Positions 23,000 through 32,086 of a stretch of DNA of 64,000 nucleotides are shown here, piece by piece. A model generated the notes under the pieces. That model did not search any database. It saw nothing but the letters and a program-made list of their open reading frames with translations, and was not told where the DNA came from. This DNA is from an uncultured Oscillospiraceae bacterium (GTDB lineage: Bacteria; Bacillota; Clostridia; Oscillospirales; Acutalibacteraceae): positions 1 through 64,000 of the forward strand of contig URJZ01000005.1 in assembly GCA_900548305.1 (NCBI GenBank), given 5' to 3'. A program made the position numbers and the translations under genes. The number at the start of each line of letters is the position of its first letter. The stretch's first letter is position 1.

Positions 23000-25732
23000 T
23001 TATTCTTCCGTATTCTCATTTGCAGCATCATTCTTTTGCATAGTCATTTCCAACCATTGCTGATAAGTAATCAATACCTGACGCGGCTTAGAGCCTTCAT
23101 GGGGACCTACAATACCCATTTGCTCCATTTCATCAATCAAACGCCCCGCTCTTGCATAACCAAGGCGTAACCGCCTTTGCAGCAATGAAGTAGAAGCTTG
23201 TCCTGCTTCTACAACACATTTAATGGCATCATCCATCATCGGGTCTGTACTCTTTGCATCGGAAGAGCCTTCATCCCCTTTGGATTTTTCAGCAACGGCA
23301 TTTTTCTCAATACCTTCTATAACAGATTGGTCATAGTCTGACGATTTTGATTTTTTCACAAAATTTACAATGGACTCAATTTCACGGTCATCCACATAAC
23401 AACCTTGTACACGAAGCGGCTTTTGTGATCCCATTGGGGCAAACAGCATATCACCTCGTCCCAATAACTTTTCGGCTCCACCCATATCCAAAATAGTACG
23501 GGAGTCAATCTGGGAAGAAACCGCAAATGCAATACGGCTTGGAATGTTCGCTTTGATAATACCTGTAATAACATCAACAGACGGACGCTGTGTGGCAATC
23601 ACCAAATGCATACCTGCCGCACGTGCCATTTGAGCCAAACGGCATATAGAATCTTCTACTTCATTTGGCGCTGCCATCATTAAGTCAGCTAACTCATCAA
23701 TAATAATCACAATTTGAGGCATTTTCTTTAATGTAACGCCATCATCACGCACGTACTCTTCTTTGTCACCAATCAAACGATTAAAGGAAGCCAAGTCGCG
23801 CACATTGTTGTCGGCAAACATTTTATAACGGTTGAGCATTTCTGTCACTGCCCATCCCAATGCACCTGCAGCTTTACGCGGGTCTGTAACAACAGGCACC
23901 AACAAATGTGGAATTCCGTTATAAATACCCAGCTCTACCACTTTAGGGTCTACCATTAGAAATCGGACTTCATCAGGCGTTGCTTTATACAACAAACTGA
24001 TAATCAGTGAGTTAATACAAACAGATTTACCGGAACCTGTAGAGCCCGCAATAAGTAAGTGCGGCATTTTTGCAAGATCCGCTACGGTAACTTGTCCCGA
24101 AATATCACGTCCCAGCGCAACGGTTAGTTTACTTTGCGCAGAACAAAAACGATTGGATTCTACTAAGTCGCGCATACGCACAACGCCTACATTTTTGTTT
24201 GGAACTTCGATGCCGACAGCGGCTTTTCCAGGAATCGGCGCTTCAATACGCACGCCTGACGCAGCAAGATTCATGGCGATGTCATCTGCCAAATTTGTAA
24301 TTTTGCTGATTTTCACACCTGCTGCAGGCTGTAACTCATATCGAGTTACGGCAGGACCGCGGCTAATATCTAAAATTTTGGTTTGAACTCCAAAGCTTTT
24401 TAAAGTTTCTACCAACAGCTGTCCGTTTACCTGCAATTCCTCTGTTACATTTCGTGTATCCAACTCTTTACTTACCTCAAGCATAGAAACCGGTGGAAAT
24501 TGATAGGTATGCTTTTTCTCGGTCTCTTTTTGCTGTTCTACGGTAGCAGGTACATCAGCAGTGGCTTTTTCTACTGCTTTTGCAGCAAATGCAGCAGCCT
24601 CTGCCGCTGTTTCGGAATGCTCCGGTGAAAATACAGAAATCTCTTGAGCCTCTTCCTCTACAGGAGTTGTTTTCTGTTCTTTTGGTTCATCTAAAGGAAT
24701 GTCTATAGCAGAAGATATATTGGCTTGTGTCACGGCTGCTTGTTCCGGTTGGTCAACACGTATTACAGGCGGTGTTGTAACTTCTGATGAATCAATTTCA
24801 ACATCCAAAAAGTCTAATTTATGCTGTTTATTTTCTTCTTGCTCAACAGTGTCTTCAGTTTGACCGCCAAAGTTAAATACCTTTTCCAGTTTCTTTAATT
24901 TCTCGCTTTTTGTCTTTTTGGCAGGTTCAGGATGATATTTCATATAAGCAGGGATTTCATCATCATCCAAAGCAATATCAATAGAAGCCGCAGCATTTTT
25001 GCGGTTATTTTGATGCAAAGGAGTCTGTGTATATTCTTCTTTGACATATTCTTTTTGCGCTGCTTTGCGCTCTTTTGCCTCATGAATATTAGATGCTACT
25101 TTGACAGCAGGTCTTGTAAACGCATGAACTAAACTTGGCAGTGTCATACCGGTTAGCACCATCAGCATCACAAAAAGTACAATCACAATCACAATTTTTG
25201 CGCCGGTAAAACCTAAAATAGATACAATCGGAATGCCAAATAAACCACTGAAAATACCTGCACCCGAATTCACAGCGCCTTGGTCATATAATCTTGTCAT
25301 ATTCATGGTAAACGGAAGTTTTTGCTGTTCTTCCGTTACCGTATAAATATAAACTGTAGCGCACAGCACAATAATCAATATTACTGTCATAACAATACGA
25401 GATACTGTCCGTGACTGTGTTTTTCCAAAAGCAATTACGATAGATATATAGCAAAGCAAAATCGGCCATGCCAATGATATAACGCCAAATAAGCCTAAAA
25501 ATGCACGATGCATCCACGCCCAAGCACTTTCTCCTTGAATGCATACCAGACATCCCAGAAAAACAGAAAATGCAAATAATAAAATAGCAACAATTTGATT
25601 ACGTTGTTTATGTACTTCTTGGTCACGAGGTTTTCGTGCAGCAGCTCTTGTCTTTGTCTGCGTATTCTTCTTTGCTGCTTGTGTTCGTTTTGTTTTGGTA
25701 TTGGCGGGCTTTTTGTTCGTTCGTTGTGCCAC
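23000..25732 (-). CDS. ftsK: DNA translocase FtsK/SpoIIIE
   Basis: Hexameric pump that moves chromosomal DNA through the septum in division or sporulation. 910 residues: four membrane helices (about 48-205), a low-complexity acidic linker (about 210-430), the motor with Walker A AGSTGSGKSVC and Walker B IIIIDELADLMM, and the gamma winged helix (DDAIKCVVEAGQASTSLLQRR to the end) that reads KOPS/SRS sequences. Starts with GTG after AGAGGTGA. Sits between tepA and ygiQ; tepA next to spoIIIE is also the Bacillus order. Confidence 0.97.
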   Translation of the reverse strand: MAQRTNKKPANTKTKRTQAAKKNTQTKTRAAARKPRDQEVHKQRNQIVAILLFAFSVFLGCLVCIQGESAWAWMHRAFLGLFGVISLAWPILLCYISIVIAFGKTQSRTVSRIVMTVILIIVLCATVYIYTVTEEQQKLPFTMNMTRLYDQGAVNSGAGIFSGLFGIPIVSILGFTGAKIVIVIVLFVMLMVLTGMTLPSLVHAFTRPAVKVASNIHEAKERKAAQKEYVKEEYTQTPLHQNNRKNAAASIDIALDDDEIPAYMKYHPEPAKKTKSEKLKKLEKVFNFGGQTEDTVEQEENKQHKLDFLDVEIDSSEVTTPPVIRVDQPEQAAVTQANISSAIDIPLDEPKEQKTTPVEEEAQEISVFSPEHSETAAEAAAFAAKAVEKATADVPATVEQQKETEKKHTYQFPPVSMLEVSKELDTRNVTEELQVNGQLLVETLKSFGVQTKILDISRGPAVTRYELQPAAGVKISKITNLADDIAMNLAASGVRIEAPIPGKAAVGIEVPNKNVGVVRMRDLVESNRFCSAQSKLTVALGRDISGQVTVADLAKMPHLLIAGSTGSGKSVCINSLIISLLYKATPDEVRFLMVDPKVVELGIYNGIPHLLVPVVTDPRKAAGALGWAVTEMLNRYKMFADNNVRDLASFNRLIGDKEEYVRDDGVTLKKMPQIVIIIDELADLMMAAPNEVEDSICRLAQMARAAGMHLVIATQRPSVDVITGIIKANIPSRIAFAVSSQIDSRTILDMGGAEKLLGRGDMLFAPMGSQKPLRVQGCYVDDREIESIVNFVKKSKSSDYDQSVIEGIEKNAVAEKSKGDEGSSDAKSTDPMMDDAIKCVVEAGQASTSLLQRRLRLGYARAGRLIDEMEQMGIVGPHEGSKPRQVLITYQQWLEMTMQKNDAANENTEE

Positions 25733-25814
25733 TGTCTCACCTCTTGTTTTTCGTTATACCCTATGTAAACAAGGCAGGCTGTTATGGATATTTCCCCAAC
25801 ACGCCTTCCTTTTC

Positions 25815-26717
25815 CTATTTTTTTGTTGTTCGTTTTTTGATTTTTTTATCTGTATTCGCATGGCTTGATCTCACAGCAAGTTGCTTTTCTACAGAAGGTT
25901 GCCCTTCTGTGTGCTCTGCATGTCCATGATCTTTTTTATTGTTATCAATCATTTCATACAAACATTCTAGCGCATCAGATAAACTTCCAAGACCGTCAAT
26001 CAATCCTTCTTTTACTGCATCGGAGCCATCCAATACAGTGCCTACGTCCATTACCAACTCTTCTGTATTCATGGCCAACTGATAAAAACGTTCAGGATTC
26101 ATTTTAGAATGTTTACTTACAAACGTTGTAATACGCTGCTGCATCTTTTGAAAATATTCAAATGTCTGCGGAACTCCCAAGGTCAAACCGTTCATGCGTA
26201 CAGGATGTATCGTCATGGTTGCAGACGGTGCAATAAACGATTTTTGTGCCGCTACTGCAAGGGGAACACCAATAGAGTGACCTCCTCCAAGCACCAGAGA
26301 AACCGTCGGCTTTTTCATGCCTGCAAACAGTTCTGCCAAAGCCAACCCTGCTTCTACATCTCCGCCTACGGTATTGAGCAAAATTAAAAGTCCTTCAATT
26401 TCAGGTTCTTCTTCAATCGCTACCAACTGTGGAATAATATGCTCATATTTGGTTGTTTTGTTCTGGCTCGGCAACACATAATGCCCTTCTATTTGTCCAA
26501 TGATAGTCAGACAATGGATTTTGTGCTTTCCGTTATCGGTCAGCACAGATCCCATCTCTTGAATTTTATCCATTTGTGGGTCATCACTGTTTTGCTGTGT
26601 ATCATCAGGGAAATTAGAATTGTTTTCATACGCAAGATTGACATATGCATCCTCAAAATGAAAGGAATCCGTTTTGCTTGTTGTATGACGCTGTTCTGGA
26701 TTTTGATGTTGGTTCAT
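25815..26717 (-). CDS. tepA: ClpP-family serine peptidase, TepA (YmfB)-like
   Basis: 300 residues. Crotonase/ClpP fold with the catalytic serine in GGGHSIGVPLA and the histidine in TIHPVRM; EIEGLLILLNTVGGDVEAGLALAE precedes. The first ~60 residues are a polar unstructured leader. The family degrades or handles signal peptides or secretory substrates in Bacillus, an activity not proven here. The ATG at 26717 follows AGGAGGTGTTTTG. Head of the tepA-ftsK-ygiQ-MBL-DUF3006 run. Confidence 0.9.
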   Translation of the reverse strand: MNQHQNPEQRHTTSKTDSFHFEDAYVNLAYENNSNFPDDTQQNSDDPQMDKIQEMGSVLTDNGKHKIHCLTIIGQIEGHYVLPSQNKTTKYEHIIPQLVAIEEEPEIEGLLILLNTVGGDVEAGLALAELFAGMKKPTVSLVLGGGHSIGVPLAVAAQKSFIAPSATMTIHPVRMNGLTLGVPQTFEYFQKMQQRITTFVSKHSKMNPERFYQLAMNTEELVMDVGTVLDGSDAVKEGLIDGLGSLSDALECLYEMIDNNKKDHGHAEHTEGQPSVEKQLAVRSSHANTDKKIKKRTTKK

Positions 26718-26816
26718 CAAAACACCTCCTACAGCACATAGTGTGCCGTAAATCGAAGGAAATCATACGCAAAAATAAAAATTTTTTCAAATTTGTCTAT
26801 GTCATATTGCTATCAT

Positions 26817-27011
26817 GATATTATAGCATAAAAAAAATTGTGAAGCAATTTTTTATCAATCAGCATCTAAAATGTTCTTAACAACAAACAGCATCCTTAA
26901 AAAAATAATGCCCAGCGCCAAAAATGGCATATCTGAAATATGTATCACAATTGTAATCATAGTTTCATTCCAATTTGCTTTGTGCTCAGTATGTATCGTT
27001 GTTATAACACT
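26817..27011. repeat. Dispersed inverted-repeat element, copy 2 (195 bp)
   Basis: Left end TTATAGCA (26821-26828) and right end TTGTTATAACA (26999-27009) are near-complementary. The first ~37 bases, with the hairpin AAAATTG-tgaag-CAATTTT, match copies at 3495 and 44311. The interior differs. A minus-strand frame at 26856-27062 overlaps this repeat and has no RBS, so it is not called as a gene. Confidence 0.55.
26820..26848 (-). promoter_or_regulatory. Promoter of tepA-ftsK inside a repeat element
   Basis: -35 TTGCTT (26843-26848), 17 bases, -10 TATAAT (26820-26825), in the same place within the element as the ogt promoter in copy 1. It would give a leader of about 95 bases. Confidence 0.65.
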
Positions 27012-27146
27012 TGAACTGTAAACAAACAAGCCATTTTGATAAAATACAAAAATTACCAACAAAATGCAACCTGTCTTATTTTATAAAAATAGAAAAATCA
27101 GATAAAAAAACAGCTATATAAGTACTCCAAAAACTGTCATTAAACG

Positions 27147-27175
27147 TTGACAAGAAATTGAAAATATTAGATAAT
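27147..27175 (+). promoter_or_regulatory. Promoter of acnA-icd-rex
   Basis: -35 TTGACA (27147-27152), 17 bases, -10 GATAAT (27170-27175). No clear Rex palindrome (TTGTTAA-N4-TTAACAA) was seen nearby. Confidence 0.7.
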
Positions 27176-27249
27176 ATGAATAATTATAGTATGTGGAAAC
27201 GAAATGAATGTTATATGAATGGGGTTTCGTACATTGAAAGGGGTATACG

Positions 27250-29184
27250 ATGGGTTATACAATTGCTCAAAAGATTATTAAAGCACATTTGCTCAGCGGA
27301 GAAATGACCGTAGGAAGCGATATTGGTCTAAAAATTGACCAGACTTTAACACAAGATGCTACAGGAACCATGGCTTATTTGGAGTTTGAAGCAATGGGCG
27401 TTCCAAGAGTAAAAACAGAAAAATCTGTTGCCTATATTGATCACAACACTCTGCAAACCGGATTTGAAAATGCAGACGACCACAGATTTATTCAAACCGT
27501 TACAAAAAAACACGGTATTTACTTTTCCCGTCCGGGCAACGGCATCTGCCACCAAGTTCATCTGGAACGTTTTGGTATTCCGGGAAAAACATTAATTGGT
27601 TCTGACAGCCATACACCAACAAACGGTGGTATCGGTATGCTTGCTATGGGTGCAGGTGGTCTTGACGTGGCAGTTGCTATGGGCGGCGGTGCTTACCATA
27701 TTACCATGCCAAAAATGGTTCGCATTAATCTAACCGGTCAGCTGCAAGATTGGGTTTCTGCAAAAGATGTGATTTTGGAAGTACTTCGTTTATTAACTGT
27801 AAAAGGCGGCGTAGGAAAAATTATAGAGTATGGTGGACCGGGTGTAGCAACATTGACTGTTCCTGAACGCGCTACCATTACCAACATGGGTGCGGAACTT
27901 GGCGCTACCACTTCTATTTTCCCTTCCGACGATGTTACTCGCGGATTTTTAAAAGCACAAGAGCGCGAAGAAGATTGGGTAGAACTAAAAGCGGATGACG
28001 ATGCGGTTTATGATGAAGTATATGAAATTAATCTTTCTGAATTGAAACCGCTTGCAGCTTGTCCTCATAGCCCTGACAACATCAAATCCATTGATGAAAT
28101 AGGCGCAAAAAAGGTAGACCAAGTTTGCATTGGCTCCTGCACCAACTCATCTTATTTAGACTTAATGCGTGTAGCTGCTATTTTAAAAGGCAAAACAGTA
28201 CATCCTGACGTTAGCCTTTCCATTGCTCCAGGTTCTAAACAAGTATTTAATATGCTTGCACAAAATGGCGCTTTAGCTGATTTAATTGCGGCAGGCGCAC
28301 GTATTTTGGAAAGCGCATGCGGTCCTTGCATTGGCATGGGACAATCACCAAATACAGATGGTGTTTCTTTGCGTACCTTTAACCGCAACTTTGAAGGACG
28401 TTCCGGTACCGCTAGCGGACAAGTTTATCTGGTAAGTCCAGAAACAGCTGCTGTTTCTGCTTTGACAGGCGTATTTACCAATCCTCAAACATTAGGCGAA
28501 AAAGTAAATATTGCACAACCGGAACATTTCTTAATTAATGATAATATGGTAGAACCTCCTGCTCCTGTTGAAGAAATGGATAAAGTAGAAGTATTGCGCG
28601 GACCAAATATTAAAGAATTCCCAACTACAAGCGCACTGGAAGATACCATTACCGCAAAAGCATTGCTGAAGGTTGGCGATAATATCACAACCGACCACAT
28701 CATGCCTGCCGGCGCAAAAATTCTTCCTTACCGTTCCAACATTCCTTATTTGTCTAACTTCTGCTTTGCAGTTTGTGACGAAAAATTCCCGGAACGTTGC
28801 CGTAAAGAAGGTCCAAGCATCATCATCGGCGGTTCCAACTATGGTCAAGGTTCTTCCCGTGAACATGCTGCTCTTGTACCGCTTTATCTTGGTGTAAAGG
28901 CAGTTGTAGCAAAATCTTTTGCTCGTATTCACTGTGCAAACCTTGCCAATGCAGGTATTTTGCCGTTTACATTTAAAAATGAGTCCGATTATGATACTAT
29001 TGACCAAATGGATGAATTGGAATTGCCAGATATTCGTTCTGCAATTGCAAACGGCAGCAAAGTCATTTTGAAAAATAAAACAAAAGGTACTGAAATTGAG
29101 CTGGAGCCTGTATTAACCGAACGCCAGCGTGATTTGGTACTAGCAGGCGGCTTGTTAAATTATACAAGAGAACAAAATCAATAA
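27250..29184 (+). CDS. acnA: Aconitate hydratase
   Basis: Interconverts citrate and isocitrate through a [4Fe-4S] cluster. 644 residues, markedly shorter than AcnA/AcnB (~900), matching the compact Aquifex-type aconitase. Cluster cysteines lie in CIGSCTNSSYLD and ESACGPCIGMGQS; the swivel domain holds GGSNYGQGSSREHAAL and AKSFARIHCANLANAGILP. RBS GAAAGGGG. First gene of an operon making 2-oxoglutarate from citrate; no citrate synthase is in the window. Confidence 0.96.
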   Translation: MGYTIAQKIIKAHLLSGEMTVGSDIGLKIDQTLTQDATGTMAYLEFEAMGVPRVKTEKSVAYIDHNTLQTGFENADDHRFIQTVTKKHGIYFSRPGNGICHQVHLERFGIPGKTLIGSDSHTPTNGGIGMLAMGAGGLDVAVAMGGGAYHITMPKMVRINLTGQLQDWVSAKDVILEVLRLLTVKGGVGKIIEYGGPGVATLTVPERATITNMGAELGATTSIFPSDDVTRGFLKAQEREEDWVELKADDDAVYDEVYEINLSELKPLAACPHSPDNIKSIDEIGAKKVDQVCIGSCTNSSYLDLMRVAAILKGKTVHPDVSLSIAPGSKQVFNMLAQNGALADLIAAGARILESACGPCIGMGQSPNTDGVSLRTFNRNFEGRSGTASGQVYLVSPETAAVSALTGVFTNPQTLGEKVNIAQPEHFLINDNMVEPPAPVEEMDKVEVLRGPNIKEFPTTSALEDTITAKALLKVGDNITTDHIMPAGAKILPYRSNIPYLSNFCFAVCDEKFPERCRKEGPSIIIGGSNYGQGSSREHAALVPLYLGVKAVVAKSFARIHCANLANAGILPFTFKNESDYDTIDQMDELELPDIRSAIANGSKVILKNKTKGTEIELEPVLTERQRDLVLAGGLLNYTREQNQ

Positions 29185-29203
29185 TATTAGGAGGATGTTT
29201 GCA

Positions 29204-30415
29204 ATGGCAGATAAAATTCAAATGAAAACCCCTCTCGTTGAGATGGATGGCGACGAAATGACCCGTATCATCTGGAAGATGATCAAAGATATTCTTTTAA
29301 CCCCTTATATCGACCTAAAAACTGAGTATTATGATCTTGGTCTTGAGCACAGAGAGGCAACAGACGACCAAGTTACATTCGATTCTGCATATGCCACCAA
29401 AAAATATGGTGTAGCTGTTAAATGTGCTACTATTACACCTAATGCAGACCGTGTGGTAGAGTACAATTTAAAACAAATGTGGAAATCTCCTAACGGTACT
29501 ATTCGTGCATTATTAGACGGTACTGTATTCCGTTCTCCAATTGTTGTAAAAGGCATTACACCTTTTATTCCAACTTGGACAAAACCAATTACCATTGCTC
29601 GTCATGCATACGGTGATGTTTATAAAAATACCGAAATGGTAGTAGAGGCAAACAGCAAAGCAGAACTGGTTGTAACAAAAGCAGACGGTACCGAAGAAAG
29701 AGCATTGATTCATAACTTTGAAACACCCGGTATTCTGCAAGGTTTACACAACTTAGACAAAAGTATTGAAAGTTTTGCACGCGCTTGCTTCAATTACGCA
29801 CTGGATCTAAAACAAGATTTATGGTTCTCCACAAAAGATACCATTTCCAAAAAATATGACCATCGTTTTAAAGATATCTTTGCAGAAATTTACGAGAAAG
29901 AATACAAAGAAAAATTTGAAGCTGCCGGTATTGAATATTTCTATACCCTGATTGATGATGCCGTTGCCAGAGTGGTTCGTTCCAACGGCGGCTATATTTG
30001 GGCATGCAAAAACTATGACGGCGACGTTATGTCCGACATGGTTGCAACTGCATTCGGCAGCCTTGCAATGATGACTTCTGTTTTGGTATCTCCTGACGGT
30101 GTATATGAGTATGAAGCTGCTCATGGTACTGTACAAAGACACTACTATAAACACTTAAAAGGTGAAAAAACCTCTACAAACTCTATGGCTACCTTATTTG
30201 CGTGGACAGGTGCTTTAAGAAAAAGAGGCGAATTGGACAATACTCCTGAATTGGTTGATTTTGCGAATAAACTGGAGCAAGCATCCATTCAAACCATTGA
30301 AGACGGTGTTATGACCGGCGATTTATACGCATTGTCTTCTTTAGAAAATAAGAGAACTGTTGATACCGAAACATTCTTGCACGAAATCAACAATCGTCTT
30401 GTAAAACTCCTATAA
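29204..30415 (+). CDS. icd: NADP-dependent isocitrate dehydrogenase (eukaryote-like class)
   Basis: Converts isocitrate to 2-oxoglutarate, giving NADPH. 403 residues. Sequence landmarks MDGDEMTRIIW, VKCATITPNADRV, KQMWKSPNGTIR, GRHAYGDVY-like ARHAYGDVY and the EAAHGTVQRHY block place it with the homodimeric IDH1/IDH2-type enzymes rather than E. coli Icd. The start at 29204 is used because AGGAGG lies nine bases upstream; the ATG at 29195 touches the RBS. Follows acnA by 19 bases and precedes rex. Confidence 0.96.
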   Translation: MADKIQMKTPLVEMDGDEMTRIIWKMIKDILLTPYIDLKTEYYDLGLEHREATDDQVTFDSAYATKKYGVAVKCATITPNADRVVEYNLKQMWKSPNGTIRALLDGTVFRSPIVVKGITPFIPTWTKPITIARHAYGDVYKNTEMVVEANSKAELVVTKADGTEERALIHNFETPGILQGLHNLDKSIESFARACFNYALDLKQDLWFSTKDTISKKYDHRFKDIFAEIYEKEYKEKFEAAGIEYFYTLIDDAVARVVRSNGGYIWACKNYDGDVMSDMVATAFGSLAMMTSVLVSPDGVYEYEAAHGTVQRHYYKHLKGEKTSTNSMATLFAWTGALRKRGELDNTPELVDFANKLEQASIQTIEDGVMTGDLYALSSLENKRTVDTETFLHEINNRLVKLL

Positions 30416-30438
30416 AATTGTATTGGAGGTACTGACTT

Positions 30439-31077
30439 ATGGCAAAAAGTAATTATATTTCTATGCCTGTAATTAGAAGATTACCTCGCTATTACCGTCA
30501 TTTAACTACATTAAAAAATAGAGGAATCAATAGAGTTTCCTCAAAAGAATTGTCTGAAAATATGGGACTTACAGCCTCTCAAATCCGTCAGGATTTAAAC
30601 TGCTTTGGCGGTTTTGGTCAGCAAGGATATGGCTACATGGTAGATCAACTCCGTACTGAAATTGGCAATATTATGGGGATACAAAATTCATACAAAGCTA
30701 TTATTCTTGGTGCCGGTAATTTGGGACACGCTGTGACTGTTCACTTGTCTTTTGAAATGCAAGGCTTTGTATTAACCGGAATTTTTGACAATGACCCACA
30801 AAAAATTGGTACCAAACTAAAAGAACATACCATTTTAGATATTAATGATATCGATGAATTTTATCAAAAAGTAAAACCGGATATGGCTGTTTTATGCGTT
30901 CCGCAGGAAACTGTTCCGGCTTTGGTTGATAAACTGTATTCTTTGGGCATTAAAAATTATTGGAATTTCAGCCACTATGATATTAATCCAAAGTATTCTG
31001 ATGCAATTGTTGAAGCAGTCCATTTGGGCGATAGTCTTATGACTCTTTGCTACAGAATTTCTGAAAATATGGTATAA
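30439..31077 (+). CDS. rex: Redox-sensing transcriptional repressor Rex
   Basis: Senses the NADH/NAD ratio and represses fermentative and redox genes. 212 residues: an N-terminal winged helix (MPVIRRLPRYYRHLTTLKNRGINRVSSKELSENMG, recognition region TASQIRQDLNCFGGFGQQGYGY) and a Rossmann NADH domain (AIILGAGNLGHAV). Third gene of the acnA operon, linking its level to the flow into 2-oxoglutarate; co-location with TCA genes is less common than with group 1 fermentation genes. Confidence 0.97.
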   Translation: MAKSNYISMPVIRRLPRYYRHLTTLKNRGINRVSSKELSENMGLTASQIRQDLNCFGGFGQQGYGYMVDQLRTEIGNIMGIQNSYKAIILGAGNLGHAVTVHLSFEMQGFVLTGIFDNDPQKIGTKLKEHTILDINDIDEFYQKVKPDMAVLCVPQETVPALVDKLYSLGIKNYWNFSHYDINPKYSDAIVEAVHLGDSLMTLCYRISENMV

Positions 31078-31149
31078 CAACTGTTACAGGACAAAATAGA
31101 AAATTCCTAACAGGTAAACATCCCGATTCCATAACAATCCAGACTAATA

Positions 31150-31192
31150 AAAATACCCCGTGCAGAGTCAAAACTCTACACGGGGTATTTTT
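31150..31192 (+). terminator. Terminator of acnA-icd-rex
   Basis: AATACCCCGTGCAGAGT pairs with ACTCTACACGGGGTATT (one mismatch), followed by TTTTTA. The stretch from here to lemA (31193-31501) holds nothing else that can be supported. Confidence 0.9.
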
Positions 31193-31501
31193 ATGGCTTA
31201 CAGCAGAAGATATGCCTTCAAAAACAAAGGTTTTATTTTCAAATTCAACCCATATCAATCCGAATTTTTTGCTAATAATACGAAAGTACCATGCTATAAT
31301 GTAAGCTACAGAGCGTAAATAAATATCTGTACTCCGTGGTTTTATTTTTCCTTTAAAAATAAGCTTTATTACGGATTTCGTAACAAAGTTGGAACTTTTC
31401 ATTTAAATCAATACATGATAACATATACTACAATAGAAACAGCGAATGCATAATTATAGATTATGCTATATTCTATCAATATGTTATTGGAGGTTACTGC
31501 T

Positions 31502-32062
31502 ATGATAGGTGGAATTATCGCAGGCAGCATCATAGGTGCAATTATTATTCTAATTATTTCCGTTATTGTGATGTATAATAATTTAGTTGAGCGTTCTGTT
31601 CGTGTAGATAACGCATGGTCACAAATTGACGTACAAATGAAACAGCGCTACGACTTAATCCCTAATTTAGTGGAAACAGTAAAGGCATACGCTTTCCATG
31701 AAAAAAGCACATTGGAAGAAGTAACAAGATGGCGTACAGCTGCAATGGATGCAAAAAATCCAGAGGAATTGATGCGAAGCAACCAAAAACTTTCCGGTGC
31801 AATTGCCAATATTTTTGCGACTGCCGAAAACTATCCTGATTTAAAAGCAAACGACAATTTTTTAGACTTACAAAGACAACTAAAAGATTTGGAAGAAAAA
31901 ATAGCATTCGCACGCCAATTCTATAATGATACTGTTATGAAATATAACGAATATCTACAACGTTTCCCTTCCAATATCATTGCCAATATCTTTAAGTATA
32001 AAGAACGCCCATACTTTGAAATGAATGAGACAGAAAAAACAGTACCTAAGGTACAATTTTAA
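31502..32062 (+). CDS. lemA: LemA family protein
   Basis: 186 residues: one N-terminal membrane helix (about 3-25, rich in Ile/Gly) and a long helical outer domain starting with VERSVRVDNAWSQIDVQMKQRYDLIPNLVETVKAYA, the LemA signature. The start at 31502 follows TTGGAGG; an upstream ATG at 31463 is rejected. The gene downstream is its usual DUF2207 partner. Exact role unknown. Confidence 0.94.
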   Translation: MIGGIIAGSIIGAIIILIISVIVMYNNLVERSVRVDNAWSQIDVQMKQRYDLIPNLVETVKAYAFHEKSTLEEVTRWRTAAMDAKNPEELMRSNQKLSGAIANIFATAENYPDLKANDNFLDLQRQLKDLEEKIAFARQFYNDTVMKYNEYLQRFPSNIIANIFKYKERPYFEMNETEKTVPKVQF

Positions 32063-32086
32063 TCCATGCACTCTTAGGAGAACACT

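Noticed and set aside
26856..27062. 68-residue hydrophobic frame on the minus strand, with a hairpin and T-run after it
   Set aside because: Starts only with TTG, has no RBS, and most of it lies in a dispersed repeat; the apparent terminator is the repeat's conserved end hairpin.
27012..27249. Rex operator upstream of acnA
   Set aside because: No sequence close to TTGTTAA-N4-TTAACAA was found on either strand.
31037..31402. 121-residue minus-strand frame between rex and lemA
   Set aside because: It runs across the rex 3' end and through the rex terminator, and has no RBS or recognisable motif.
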